A DNA stretch of 64,000 nucleotides from UBA1444 sp964521625 (GCA_964521625.1 CAZFSM010000008.1:1-64000), one strand, 5' to 3'. Positions 8,986 to 16,795 are shown, counted from the stretch's first letter. The notes: generated by a model from the sequence alone, not told the origin. Translations and numbers: made by a program.

Positions 8986-9662
8986 TAGCGGTCCCTCCCC
9001 GCACGATAGACAGACAAGAATAATGAACGCGCAATCTCGGTGGGTTTTTCCGCCAGAATCTTGCCATCAACGTTGGCAGGCACGATGGAAAGGCACTGTT
9101 CAGGGCAAGCTTTGACACAGGCGGGATCGCCACCGCACAAATCGCATAAACCCAGGGCTTTTTTTCCATCGCGACTCATACGGATCACGGCAGTGCGATC
9201 TTTGGCGCAGGCGTTCATGCAAGCCTGACAGCCGATGCATTTACTCTCGTTCAAGAGGATAGCGCCGGTCTGTGAATCACGCGTCAAAGCGACAACGTCT
9301 TTGGGACAGACAGATACGCAGGGGGCATCGGCACACCCTGCGCAAAGGGAAACAATGTCAAGTTGCGGTTCAAAACGATGCGCCTTGATTCGGCTGCGCC
9401 ATAAATCAAAAGAATGTTCCCTGACTAAAGCGCATTCTGCTTCGCATATTCGGCAACCGCTGCACCGTGCGTAGTCAACTGCAATGAAGCTGGGAGTGGT
9501 GATACGGGCAGCCCGGTCAGTCTGGAAAACCGCATTTCCGGCCGAGGCGGCATCAGGAGGCGTTTTTTTTCTTAATACAGCAGCAACGATAGTTGCTCCG
9601 GCAGCCGTTCCCGCTATCGCTCCCACTACAAAATCGCGACGGCTGAAACTGAAGCGACTCAT
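8985..9662 (-). CDS. Tat-exported multi-cluster 4Fe-4S ferredoxin
   Basis: A 225-residue protein. Residues 1 to about 30 carry a twin-arginine signal (S7-R8-R9-D-F followed by a hydrophobic Gly/Ala stretch). The mature part has four Cys groups, 'CSGCRICEAEC', 'CAGCADAPCVSVC', 'CIGCQACMNAC' and 'CDLCGGDPACVKAC', the pattern of HybA/DmsB/YdhY-type electron-transfer subunits. It overlaps tatA by 4 bases (ATGA) and AOR by 1 base. Because AOR has no signal peptide, either AOR is carried out with this subunit or the two act on opposite sides of the membrane; the sequence does not decide. Confidence 0.9.
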   Translation of the reverse strand: MSRFSFSRRDFVVGAIAGTAAGATIVAAVLRKKTPPDAASAGNAVFQTDRAARITTPSFIAVDYARCSGCRICEAECALVREHSFDLWRSRIKAHRFEPQLDIVSLCAGCADAPCVSVCPKDVVALTRDSQTGAILLNESKCIGCQACMNACAKDRTAVIRMSRDGKKALGLCDLCGGDPACVKACPEQCLSIVPANVDGKILAEKPTEIARSLFLSVYRAGRDR

Positions 9663-9925
9663 TCCTTAGTAGCCGGTTTCTTTTCGACCGCTGCTTTTTC
9701 GGCATCAACTCCTGTGGGCGGGGTCGAAATCTGTTTGGGCGCCTCGTGATATTCAGCGACGATAACTTTGCGGTCAGGTTCCGGGTCTGGATCTTTTGTG
9801 GCACTGCGGAATTCCCGGATCGCTTTGCCGACAGACGCCCCCATTTCCGGTAATTTGGATGGACCGAAAATTACTAGCGCAATAACAAGTATCAGAATTA
9901 GTTCTGGCATTCCAAGGCCAAACAT
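9659..9925 (-). CDS. tatA: Twin-arginine translocase subunit TatA
   Basis: An 88-residue TatA/E-type protein: a short N-terminal transmembrane helix ('MPELILILVIALVIFGPSKLPEMG'-type, with the conserved F-G-P hinge), then an amphipathic helix ('GKAIREF'), then a long charged tail rich in Glu, Lys and Pro. ATG 9925 is chosen because GAGAGGAG precedes it by 8 bases. It heads the operon with a Tat-dependent ferredoxin and AOR, suggesting a dedicated pore subunit for that cargo. No tatC is in the window, so the gene must rely on one elsewhere. Confidence 0.95.
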   Translation of the reverse strand: MFGLGMPELILILVIALVIFGPSKLPEMGASVGKAIREFRSATKDPDPEPDRKVIVAEYHEAPKQISTPPTGVDAEKAAVEKKPATKE

Positions 9926-10074
9926 GTGTAGTCTCCTCTCTGTTTGCATTGTTGGTGGTTTAGGTTATTTATTTTTAATTCCCCTTAAATGCGAAAAATC
10001 CTCTCGAAAATGAAGGAAACAATGCAAGATTTGTGGAAACAGCATGAAGGAAGAGATAGTCGGTGGAGGAATTT

Positions 10075-10737
10075 ATGCGATTGACACAGGCTGCACGCAC
10101 GGCAATGCTGCAACTTTTGGCCAGGGACTATCAGGGGGCAACGACGGGTCTGGTTTTCGGCTCTTCCTTTGAACTGTTGATTGCGGTGATTCTGTCGGCG
10201 CAGTGTACCGATGTGCGGGTAAACATCATTACGCAAAGATTGTTTCCGCAGTGGAACACGCCGGCGAAAATGCTGGATTTGAGTTTGGAGCAACTGGAGG
10301 AACTGATTCGCGACTGTGGTTTATTCCGCGCTAAGGCGAAAAACATTATTGCTACCTGCAAAATGCTAATTGATGTTTGGCAAGGAGAAATCCCCGCCAC
10401 ATTGGAAGAATTGATAAAGCTGCCTGGTGTAGGCCGCAAGACTGCCAATGTCGTATTGAGCCACCAATTTGGCGTTCCGGCGATTGCCGTCGATACTCAT
10501 GTGTTCCGGGTGTCCAATCGGACGGGTCTTGCCTGCGGCAAAACACCGGACGAGGTCGAACAGGGACTGATGAAACTGATTCCCCGTTCCGATTGGTCAG
10601 CCGCCCATCACTGGTTAATTTGGCATGGCAGGAAGATTTGTCGGGCCCGCAATCCGTTATGCGGCGAATGTTCTTTGGCGACTTTGTGCCCCGCTGTGAA
10701 AAAAGATGATGGAAAAAAACAAGTGAATAAGTTATAA
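10075..10737 (+). CDS. nth: Endonuclease III
   Basis: A 220-residue base-excision repair glycosylase/AP lyase for oxidised pyrimidines. It contains the helix-hairpin-helix 'LPGVGRKTANVV' with the catalytic Lys, the catalytic Asp in 'AVDTHVFR', and the C-terminal [4Fe-4S] loop C-x6-C-x2-C-x5-C ('CRARNPLCGECSLATLC'). Start ATG 10075 has GGAGGA 5 bases upstream; an in-frame GTG at 10063 lies before that site and is less likely. It is divergent from tatA, and the 149-base gap holds both promoters. Confidence 0.96.
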   Translation: MRLTQAARTAMLQLLARDYQGATTGLVFGSSFELLIAVILSAQCTDVRVNIITQRLFPQWNTPAKMLDLSLEQLEELIRDCGLFRAKAKNIIATCKMLIDVWQGEIPATLEELIKLPGVGRKTANVVLSHQFGVPAIAVDTHVFRVSNRTGLACGKTPDEVEQGLMKLIPRSDWSAAHHWLIWHGRKICRARNPLCGECSLATLCPAVKKDDGKKQVNKL

Positions 10738-10765
10738 TTATTCATCATAATATGGGGGTGTTGGG

Positions 10766-11221
10766 ATGAAATATCGTACAGCAACTTTTCGTGATGTAGA
10801 AAGCATCCATAAAATTGTTAATGATTATGCCGAGCAGGGATTGATGCTGGCAAGATCGAGAAATTCCATTTACGAGACGTTGCGGGATTTTGTGTTGGCG
10901 GAAGAGGATGGCAAAGTGATTGGGGTTGGGGCTTTGCATCTTGTATGGGATGAGCTGGCGGAAATCAGGGCCATGGCGATTTCACCGGAATTCGCCGGGC
11001 GAGGTATTGGCATTAATATCGTACAACAGTTGATGGAAGATGCACGTAAACTGGGTGTAAAAACACTGTTCACGTTGACCTATCAACCCGGTTTCTTTGC
11101 TAAATCCAGCTTTTATGAAGTGCCGAAAGAACAGTTGTCGCAAAAAGTCTGGAAAGACTGTATCAATTGCAGTAAGTTTCCTAATTGCGATGAAATTGCG
11201 ATGGTGCGTCCGCTGGAGTAA
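10766..11221 (+). CDS. GNAT N-acetyltransferase, ArgA-like
   Basis: A 151-residue Gcn5-related acetyltransferase. The acetyl-CoA-binding core is 'EIRAMAISPEFAGRGIGINIVQQL', with an R-x2-G-x-G/A variant of the pyrophosphate loop. The C-terminal 'KVWKDCINCSKFPNCDEIAMV' tail is typical of the short amino-acid N-acetyltransferases of Firmicutes that can perform the first step of arginine synthesis (glutamate to N-acetylglutamate). No other arg gene is nearby, so the substrate is not fixed by context. GGGGGTG precedes the ATG. Its end is 18 bases from the next gene, so co-transcription is possible. Confidence 0.85.
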   Translation: MKYRTATFRDVESIHKIVNDYAEQGLMLARSRNSIYETLRDFVLAEEDGKVIGVGALHLVWDELAEIRAMAISPEFAGRGIGINIVQQLMEDARKLGVKTLFTLTYQPGFFAKSSFYEVPKEQLSQKVWKDCINCSKFPNCDEIAMVRPLE

Positions 11222-11239
11222 GGATCGGAGGAGAATGAA

Positions 11240-12457
11240 GTGGGAAAAGATCGCTCTTTGAACCGACTGCGTGCAATCATTGATCAGACGCCGATGGCGA
11301 TGATCTGTTTTGATCATGAATTGCGCGTGACCGAATGGAATAAGGCGGCAGCACAGCACCTCGGCGTCATTGCAAGCGATGCCAAGGGAGAGTCGGTGTT
11401 GCAGTTTTTCCCTCCCAACGGTGCTGTGGGCCCTGAACAATGGAAAACTCTGGCCGAGGCTCATGGCACTATCGACCTGCTTGGACAGGCCAAAGCCGGT
11501 AACGGAGAAACCTTTATGGTCCGGTTGATTGTGAGTGTGCTTGATAGTGGCGCCGAGCAATCGGAGGCGTTGCTTTGCTTTGTGCGTGATCTGCAGGATA
11601 GGCAACTGGAAACGGAAGCCTGGCGCAGAACCGACGAGGCGAAACAACGGGCGGATTTGCTAAATGCATTGGCTGATGGTGAAATCGCCAATCGGGAAGT
11701 GGCAATCCAGCGTGGCAAGACGCTGGGACTGGATTTGGCAGCCAAATATGCTTTGTTTGCGATCAGTATCGATGATTATGCTGGAAAATCTTATGAAGAA
11801 CTGCAGAAAGACCAGCGTGGCATGCAGGAAGTATTGCGCCAGGTCACCCAAATCTGTTCGGCGGAGCAGGACAAGATCGTCTGGACTCGTTATGATGGCT
11901 TTGCGGTACTTTGTCCATTGCCCGATCCCTGCGCTGATGTCAAGGGGCACGCTCTGATGCGGGCGAAAGCTGGCAAGGAGAGAGTGATTCGCCATATGCC
12001 GGGGGTTCGCCTGACGGTAGGCGTCAGTTCCAGTTATACAGATATTCTTGATATCCGGCGCTGCTATCGCGAAGCGAAGGAGGCGGCCAATGTCGGGCGC
12101 CGGGTTTGGGGCGGCAATGACGTGTATCATTATGCAGACTTGGGAATCTGTCAGTTGCTGACTCAGTTTCAGGATGCAAGCCAATTGCAGGAATTCGTTG
12201 ACCAGTCAATCGGTAAATTGATTCAGTATGACAAAACAAAAAAAGCGGGTTTGGTAGCGACGCTGGAAGAAATTTTGTCAGCGCCAACACTCAAGGAAGC
12301 CGCTGAACGGAGTTTTGTTCACCATAAAACCATTTTGCAGCGCAAAACCAGGATTGAAGAAATCCTCGGCGTATCCATTGATAATGTGGAAACGCGCCTG
12401 ACCTTGGCAACAGCGATGAAAATTCTGCGCCTGATGCCTGTGTCGGAACACGCGTGA
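11240..12457 (+). CDS. PAS domain transcriptional regulator, CdaR/PucR family
   Basis: A 405-residue regulator. Residues about 8-115 form a PAS sensor ('IIDQTPMAMICFDHELRVTEWN'); about 150-290 a CdaR GGDEF-like domain; about 335-395 the PucR-type helix-turn-helix ('HKTILQRKTRIEEILG'). PucR/CdaR proteins usually activate adjacent catabolic or transport genes in response to a metabolite. GTG 11240 is chosen because GGAGG lies 8 bases upstream, with an overlapping out-of-frame ATG at 11235. It is 80 bases upstream of, and collinear with, the YeeE/YedE pair and is the likely controller of that operon. Confidence 0.88.
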   Translation: MGKDRSLNRLRAIIDQTPMAMICFDHELRVTEWNKAAAQHLGVIASDAKGESVLQFFPPNGAVGPEQWKTLAEAHGTIDLLGQAKAGNGETFMVRLIVSVLDSGAEQSEALLCFVRDLQDRQLETEAWRRTDEAKQRADLLNALADGEIANREVAIQRGKTLGLDLAAKYALFAISIDDYAGKSYEELQKDQRGMQEVLRQVTQICSAEQDKIVWTRYDGFAVLCPLPDPCADVKGHALMRAKAGKERVIRHMPGVRLTVGVSSSYTDILDIRRCYREAKEAANVGRRVWGGNDVYHYADLGICQLLTQFQDASQLQEFVDQSIGKLIQYDKTKKAGLVATLEEILSAPTLKEAAERSFVHHKTILQRKTRIEEILGVSIDNVETRLTLATAMKILRLMPVSEHA

Positions 12458-12537
12458 GCTGAAATTAAAAAAAGATGAAAAGTACCAGGTGCAAATAAAG
12501 ATATAAAAGATATAAAAGATGTAAGGGAGGGCTGACA

Positions 12538-13065
12538 ATGGAGAAAAACAGAGATCCAGGCGCGTGGAATCCTTATCTGGCCGGAGCTTTGGCGGGATTG
12601 GTTTCTGTTGGTTCCGTATGGTTTACCGGCAAATATTTCGGCGCATCCACTACCTTTGTTCGGGGCGCCGGCTACGTGGAACAACTGCTTGATCCGGCCC
12701 GCATCAAACAACTTGAATATTTTGTTAGCACAAAGCCGGTAATTGACTGGCAGTGGATGTTTGTTGTTGGCATACTTGTCGGCTCATTCATTGCGGCAAT
12801 CTCTTCCGGCAGTTTTCGGATTCAAGCGGTACCGGATATGTGGCAACAACGGTTTGGTGGTGGTGTGGTCAAACGCGGCCTGGTTGCTTTCGTTGGCGGA
12901 ACGATTGCAATGTTCGGCGCCCGTTTGGCCGATGGCTGACCGAGTGGTCATGGGCTGAGCGGTTCGCTTCAGCTAGCGGTCAGCGGGTTTGTTGCACTGG
13001 TGTTCTTTTTCGTCGGCGGGATCATTGTGGCCCGGATGCTATATGGCGGGGGTGACTCGAAATGA
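12538..13065 (+). CDS. YeeE/YedE family membrane protein, first half; predicted selenoprotein (Sec134)
   Basis: Read through an in-frame TGA at 12937-12939, this gives 175 residues with about four membrane segments, the N-terminal half-protein of the YeeE/YedE (TsuA-type sulfur transport) family. The TGA falls at position 134, precisely where the conserved Cys of the 'G-C-P-S-G-H-G-L-S-G' motif belongs; the reading continues with that motif and two further hydrophobic stretches. Stopping at the TGA would leave 133 residues and remove the motif. The readthrough frame ends at TGA 13063-13065, overlapping the ATG of the second-half gene in an ATGA coupling. A SECIS-like hairpin follows the TGA. 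GGGAGGGC precedes ATG 12538. Selenocysteine is inferred; a sequencing error or nonsense mutation is the alternative. Confidence 0.85.
12937..12974 (+). promoter_or_regulatory. Candidate bacterial SECIS element with Sec UGA codon
   Basis: The TGA at 12937-12939 is followed by a hairpin: 12953-12961 (GGCTGAGCG) pairs with 12965-12974 (CGCTTCAGCT), with one bulged T at 12968 or 12969 and a three-base loop GTT at 12962-12964. The first loop base is G and lies 22 bases after the stop codon, within the 16-37 base range known for bacterial SECIS apical loops. The bulge is on the 3' arm rather than the 5' arm of the E. coli fdhF element, and this is the weaker point of the match. Confidence 0.7.
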
Positions 13066-13592
13066 CGAACGATCAACTGTATGGATTGATTACCGGAATT
13101 TTGTTTGGTTTTCTATTGCAAAAAGGCCGTGTGCTACGTTATGACAAGCAGATTGGCGCACTGCGAATGTTGGATATGACTATTGTGAAGTTCATGATGT
13201 CGGCTATTCTGGTCGGAATGGTGGGGACCTATCTGTTGGTTGATCTTGGCTTGGCCAAGTTGTCGATTAAACCGATGATAACCGGTGCAATCGTCATCGG
13301 CGGTTTGCTGTTCGGGGTTGGCTGGGGATTGTTCGGTTACTGCCCCGGCACTTCGATGGGAGCTGTCGGCGAAGGTCGTCTCGATGGTCTTTGGGGAATC
13401 GCTGGCATGGTTGCAGGGGCCGCACTATTTGCCGAGACTTTTCCGCTACTGAAAAACACGGTGTTGAAGTGGGGCGATTTTGGCAAAATAACCTTGCCGC
13501 AAGTCCTTGGCGTCAATCATTGGTTCGTGATCATTCCCTTTGTGATTCTGACGCTGCTGTTGTTTCGGTGGCTGGAGAAAAAAGGCCTGTAG
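13062..13592 (+). CDS. YeeE/YedE family membrane protein, second half
   Basis: A 176-residue integral membrane protein with five or so hydrophobic segments and the C-terminal YeeE/YedE motif 'GYCPGTSMGAVGEGRLDG', whose Cys corresponds to the second essential thiol region in TsuA-type thiosulfate transporters. Its ATG overlaps the stop of the preceding half-protein (ATGA), pointing to translational coupling and a 1:1 complex. Together the two halves equal one full-length transporter. Substrate could be thiosulfate, another sulfane sulfur, or a selenium compound; YedE members have been linked to selenium metabolism. Substrate is not decided by sequence. Confidence 0.9.
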   Translation: MTNDQLYGLITGILFGFLLQKGRVLRYDKQIGALRMLDMTIVKFMMSAILVGMVGTYLLVDLGLAKLSIKPMITGAIVIGGLLFGVGWGLFGYCPGTSMGAVGEGRLDGLWGIAGMVAGAALFAETFPLLKNTVLKWGDFGKITLPQVLGVNHWFVIIPFVILTLLLFRWLEKKGL

Positions 13593-13627
13593 TATCAACA
13601 GGTTAGATTTGGACGGGAGCGGTAGTA

Positions 13628-14353
13628 ATGGAAAAAACGACGGTTGAGAGTGAAAAAGTCTGGGAAGGCAAATGCGACCAATGTATGGTGAAGAATCGAA
13701 TCTGTAGGAGCCCGGAAGGTTCTGCGCCGGCATTTTGTTCGACGAAACTGTATCCCGAAGCAATTGAAAAAGCGGCTGCAGAATATGATAAGCCCGATAT
13801 TCATTTGTTTGCGCACAATGCTTCGGTGCAGGAAGCCGAATGCTATATCGACCGCACGGCCCAGCCTGCCTACAGATTTCCGGTGAAGCCGCGAGTGCAG
13901 GAAATCATGGAATTCGCCAGAAAAATGAGCTTCAAGAGACTCGGAGTAGCATTTTGTGGCGGATTGCATAAAGAAGCGGCAGTGTTTTGCAAAATCCTTG
14001 AAGATCATGGGTTTACAGTCGTATCTGTAATGTGTAAAGTAGGCGGCATTGACAAGGCCGCGCTTGACCTGGCGGATCACGAAAGGATACAAATTGGGCA
14101 ACATGAGCCAATGTGCAATCCGATTGCCCAGGCGGAAGTGCTGAATACGGCCGGGACCGATTTCAATATTCTGCTTGGGTTATGTGTTGGGCACGATTCG
14201 ATGTTTATCAAGTATTCTCAGGCGATGGTTACGGTATTTGCCGTCAAGGACCGGGCATTGGGACACAATCCGCTGGCGGCGATCTACACTTATGATTCCT
14301 ATTCCGAGCGATTCAAACAGGATCGGCTGAAGAAGATCGAGGTTGTCGAATAA
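13628..14353 (+). CDS. DUF1847 cysteine-rich protein
   Basis: A 241-residue cytoplasmic protein of the DUF1847 family. The N-terminus is metal- or cluster-like, with 'C-D-Q-C' then 'C-R-S-P-E-G' and a further Cys ('FCSTKLY'). The centre has 'RLGVAFCGGLHKEAAVF' and 'VMCKVGGIDK', and the C-terminus 'LGLCVGHDSMFIKYSQA', giving conserved cysteines in loops suited to a thiol- or metal-based reaction. No catalytic role is established to my knowledge. It lies 35 bases after the YeeE/YedE pair and before a terminator, so it is the last gene of that operon and may process what the transporter brings in. GGGAGCGG precedes ATG 13628. Confidence 0.85.
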   Translation: MEKTTVESEKVWEGKCDQCMVKNRICRSPEGSAPAFCSTKLYPEAIEKAAAEYDKPDIHLFAHNASVQEAECYIDRTAQPAYRFPVKPRVQEIMEFARKMSFKRLGVAFCGGLHKEAAVFCKILEDHGFTVVSVMCKVGGIDKAALDLADHERIQIGQHEPMCNPIAQAEVLNTAGTDFNILLGLCVGHDSMFIKYSQAMVTVFAVKDRALGHNPLAAIYTYDSYSERFKQDRLKKIEVVE

Positions 14354-14391
14354 TCAAAGCCAATAAGACGATTGGGGTGCTTGGAGAAAAG

Positions 14392-14428
14392 AAACGACGT
14401 TGTCGATTGAATCGATAGCGTCGTTTTT
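14392..14428 (+). terminator. Rho-independent terminator after DUF1847 gene
   Basis: AAACGACG (14392-14399) pairs with CGTCGTTT; an inner stem TCGATT/AATCGA extends it. A T-run follows at about 14424-14428. It ends the YeeE/YedE-DUF1847 transcript. Confidence 0.75.
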
Positions 14429-14495
14429 AGTTGCTTTTTTGCGCAAATCAACATAAAATTGAATTGGGCATATGCTCAAAACGGGAGGGCGGTTT

Positions 14496-15002
14496 GTGGT
14501 ACGAAAACGCTGTTGCAGTATGGTGGACCTTGAACCTTGCAGCCGAATCTTTCGTCCGTTTCCTGCCGGCGGTGTACCGCAGATCAAGCTCGGCATGGAA
14601 GAACTGGAAGCTTTGCGGCTGAAAGACATGGAAGGCAAGGACCAGATTGAATGTGCTGCTTTGATGGGGTTATCCAGACCAACGTTTCAGCGGGTGCTGT
14701 ATTCGGCCCGGGCAAAAGTTGCTCAGGCTTTAGTCGAAGGAAATGAAATATGTATAAAGGGAGGACATTATCAAATGAAAAACCGAAAATTTTTGTGTCT
14801 GGACTGTGGCGAACAATGGGAAGTAGAGCCTTGTAGTGCCGGCGGAAAACACGGCTATGAGATTCCTTGTCCCAAGTGCGGCAGTATGAAAAAATCCAGA
14901 GTGGAAGCTGATGGCAGTCAAACAGCTTGTGGCGGCGCTCATCAACACGGGCATGAACATTCACACGAAAATGGCCATTGTTCTTGCGGCGGACGTAAAT
15001 AG
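14496..15002 (+). CDS. DUF134 helix-turn-helix protein fused to a zinc-ribbon, His-rich tail
   Basis: A 168-residue protein. Residues 1 to about 90 are a DUF134 (UPF0251) domain: basic Cys-containing start, 'FRPFPAGGVPQIKLGMEELEALRL', then a sigma-like helix-turn-helix ('ECAALMGLSRPTFQRVLYSAR'). From about residue 94 follows a zinc-ribbon-like part ('CLDCGEQW...CPKCGS') and a metal-binding tail alternating His and Cys near the end. GTG 14496 is chosen because GGGAGG lies 7 bases upstream; an ATG at 14472 lacks a site. An internal ATG at 14775 has its own strong Shine-Dalgarno sequence. It is followed 22 bases later by the CoA-disulfide reductase gene. A DNA-binding metal or redox sensor role is inferred. 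Confidence 0.85.
   Translation: MVRKRCCSMVDLEPCSRIFRPFPAGGVPQIKLGMEELEALRLKDMEGKDQIECAALMGLSRPTFQRVLYSARAKVAQALVEGNEICIKGGHYQMKNRKFLCLDCGEQWEVEPCSAGGKHGYEIPCPKCGSMKKSRVEADGSQTACGGAHQHGHEHSHENGHCSCGGRK
14755..14777 (+). promoter_or_regulatory. Internal ribosome-binding site and in-frame ATG within the DUF134 gene
   Basis: AAAGGGAGG at 14755-14763 stands 11 bases before an in-frame ATG at 14775. Initiation here would yield a separate 75-residue zinc-ribbon/His-rich protein lacking the helix-turn-helix, in addition to the full-length product. Evidence is the site alone. Confidence 0.5.
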
Positions 15003-15024
15003 CAGGAAGGGGTGAAGCTGGCTA

Positions 15025-16707
15025 ATGAAAAAAATAGTAGTACTCGGTGGTGTGGCCGCCGGTCTTAAAGCTGCGTCAAAAGCACGGCGTAATGATCCAG
15101 CGGCGCAGATTACCGTTGTCGAGCGGGGCGAGCTAATCTCCTACGGCGCCTGTGGCATGCCTTATTTTGTCGCTGCCGAAGTCGATCAGGTTAGTGATCT
15201 GATGAAAACGCCGGCCGGAGCGCTGAGAACGCCAGCGTTCTTTAAAAACGTGAAGAATATTGATGTATTGACACAGGTCGAGGCAATGAAAATAGATCGG
15301 CAGGCCAAAACCGTGTTGGTAAAAAATCTGGTTAGCGGCGAAGAATCGGTTTTGCCATACGATAAGTTGGTGATCGGAATAGGCGCTTCGCCGGTTCGCC
15401 CCCCGTTTCCGGGGATTGATCTCGCCAATATTTATACACTGTGGCATCCGCGCGATGCGGAAGCAGTGCGCAAAGGCGTGCAAACCGGCAAATTCACCAA
15501 GGCTGTAATTATCGGCGCCGGTCTGGTCGGCATGGAGATGGCGGAAGCGCTACGCGAATGGGAACTGGATGTTACGGTGGTAGAAATGCAGGATCAGGTC
15601 TTTCCTGCCTTCCTGGACCCAGACGTGGCCGGCATGGTTCGTAAATATGCAGAAGAGAAAAAAATCCAGGTGCTGACTGGCGAAAAAGTAACTGGCTTTG
15701 TTGGTGAGCAAGCGGTTGCGGCAGTGGAGACCGACCAACGCAGCATTCCGGCTGACCTAGTGATTATGGCGCTCGGCGCACGGCCCAATGTGGCGCTAGC
15801 GCGAGACGCAGGCCTGACGATCGGCACTACCGGAGCAATCGCGGTCAATGACCGGATGCAGACCAGCGATCCAGAAATCTATGCCGGTGGCGACTGTGTA
15901 GAAAACACCAATATTATTTCCGGTCGCAAAGTATTTGCGCCGATGGGATCTACCGCCAATAAACAGGGGCGAATCATTGGCGACAACATCTGTGGCGGCG
16001 AAGAAAAGTTCCGCGGCGTACTTAATACTGTCGTCGTGCGAGTTGTGACGATGAATGTCGGCAAAACCGGCCTGACTGAGCGGGAAGCAAAAGAACTGGG
16101 TTATGAGTATTTCAGTGTCATGGTCTCAGCATATGACAAACCGCATTATATGCCGGGCGCAAAATTGCTGAGCGTAAAGTTGATTGTCGAAGGCAAATCG
16201 CGTAAATTGCTTGGTCTGCAAGCTGCCGGCGAAGGAGAAGTATCAAAGCGAGTCGATGTGGCGGCTAGCGTACTGACGTTGGGCGGCACGATCAATGATT
16301 TATTCGACATTGATCTTTCCTACGCGCCGCCTTACAACTCACCGATCGACATCATTGCTGTTGCAGCCAACGCGGCCATGAACAAATTGGCCGGAACATT
16401 TAAAGGGATTTCTTCATTGCAGGCCAGCGAAAAAATGACGGCGGATAACACGGTGTTTTTGGATGTGCGATCGCCGGAAGAGTGTAAACAGATCCGGCTT
16501 GCCGATTGCAAAAATATCCAGTATATTCCGCTGGGGCAATTGCGCAGCCGGCTGCAGGAAATTGACAAAACCAAAGAAATCGTGGCATTTTGCAAGATCA
16601 GTCTGCGCGGCTATGAAGCCGAGTGTATTCTCGAAGGCGAAGGTTTTGAAAATGTTAAAGTGCTGGAAGGCGGGATCATGTCCTGGCCGTTCCGCTGCGA
16701 AAAGTGA
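15025..16707 (+). CDS. CoA-disulfide reductase / NADH oxidase-like protein with C-terminal rhodanese
   Basis: A 560-residue FAD-dependent pyridine nucleotide-disulfide oxidoreductase. The N-terminal FAD motif is 'VVLGGVAAGLKAA'; the single active-site Cys43 sits in 'SYGACGMPYF', typical of CoA-disulfide reductases and persulfide reductases. The NAD motif is 'VIIGAGLVGMEMAEAL'. Residues about 465-560 are a rhodanese domain with catalytic Cys523 in 'AFCKISLRGYEA'. Such fusions reduce CoA persulfide or polysulfide with NAD(P)H in sulfur-respiring microbes. It is next to the DUF134 gene and the sulfur-transport module, supporting a role in sulfane sulfur handling. AGGAAGGGGTGA precedes the ATG. 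Confidence 0.92.
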   Translation: MKKIVVLGGVAAGLKAASKARRNDPAAQITVVERGELISYGACGMPYFVAAEVDQVSDLMKTPAGALRTPAFFKNVKNIDVLTQVEAMKIDRQAKTVLVKNLVSGEESVLPYDKLVIGIGASPVRPPFPGIDLANIYTLWHPRDAEAVRKGVQTGKFTKAVIIGAGLVGMEMAEALREWELDVTVVEMQDQVFPAFLDPDVAGMVRKYAEEKKIQVLTGEKVTGFVGEQAVAAVETDQRSIPADLVIMALGARPNVALARDAGLTIGTTGAIAVNDRMQTSDPEIYAGGDCVENTNIISGRKVFAPMGSTANKQGRIIGDNICGGEEKFRGVLNTVVVRVVTMNVGKTGLTEREAKELGYEYFSVMVSAYDKPHYMPGAKLLSVKLIVEGKSRKLLGLQAAGEGEVSKRVDVAASVLTLGGTINDLFDIDLSYAPPYNSPIDIIAVAANAAMNKLAGTFKGISSLQASEKMTADNTVFLDVRSPEECKQIRLADCKNIQYIPLGQLRSRLQEIDKTKEIVAFCKISLRGYEAECILEGEGFENVKVLEGGIMSWPFRCEK

Positions 16708-16760
16708 ACGGCGCACTGAAACTGGCAATGTTGCACAGGTTGTAATTAATGAATTGATAT

Positions 16761-16795
16761 AAAGAGAGGGTGTCGGCAGGATGCCCTCTCTTTTT
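16761..16795 (+). terminator. Rho-independent terminator after the CoA-disulfide reductase gene
   Basis: AAAGAGAGGG (16761-16770) pairs with CCCTCTCTTT (16784-16793), and a run of T continues to 16795. Confidence 0.85.

Noticed and set aside
12538..12939. YeeE/YedE gene as a truncated pseudogene or 133-residue protein ending at TGA 12937
   Set aside because: The frame beyond the TGA restores the family motif and ends exactly in an ATGA overlap with its partner gene, and a SECIS-like hairpin follows. A decayed gene would rarely keep all of these.
12743..13055. Overlapping frames across the YeeE/YedE gene that bridge the TGA
   Set aside because: Their translations are Arg/Trp-rich and non-membrane, and none matches a family. 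They are other-frame shadows.
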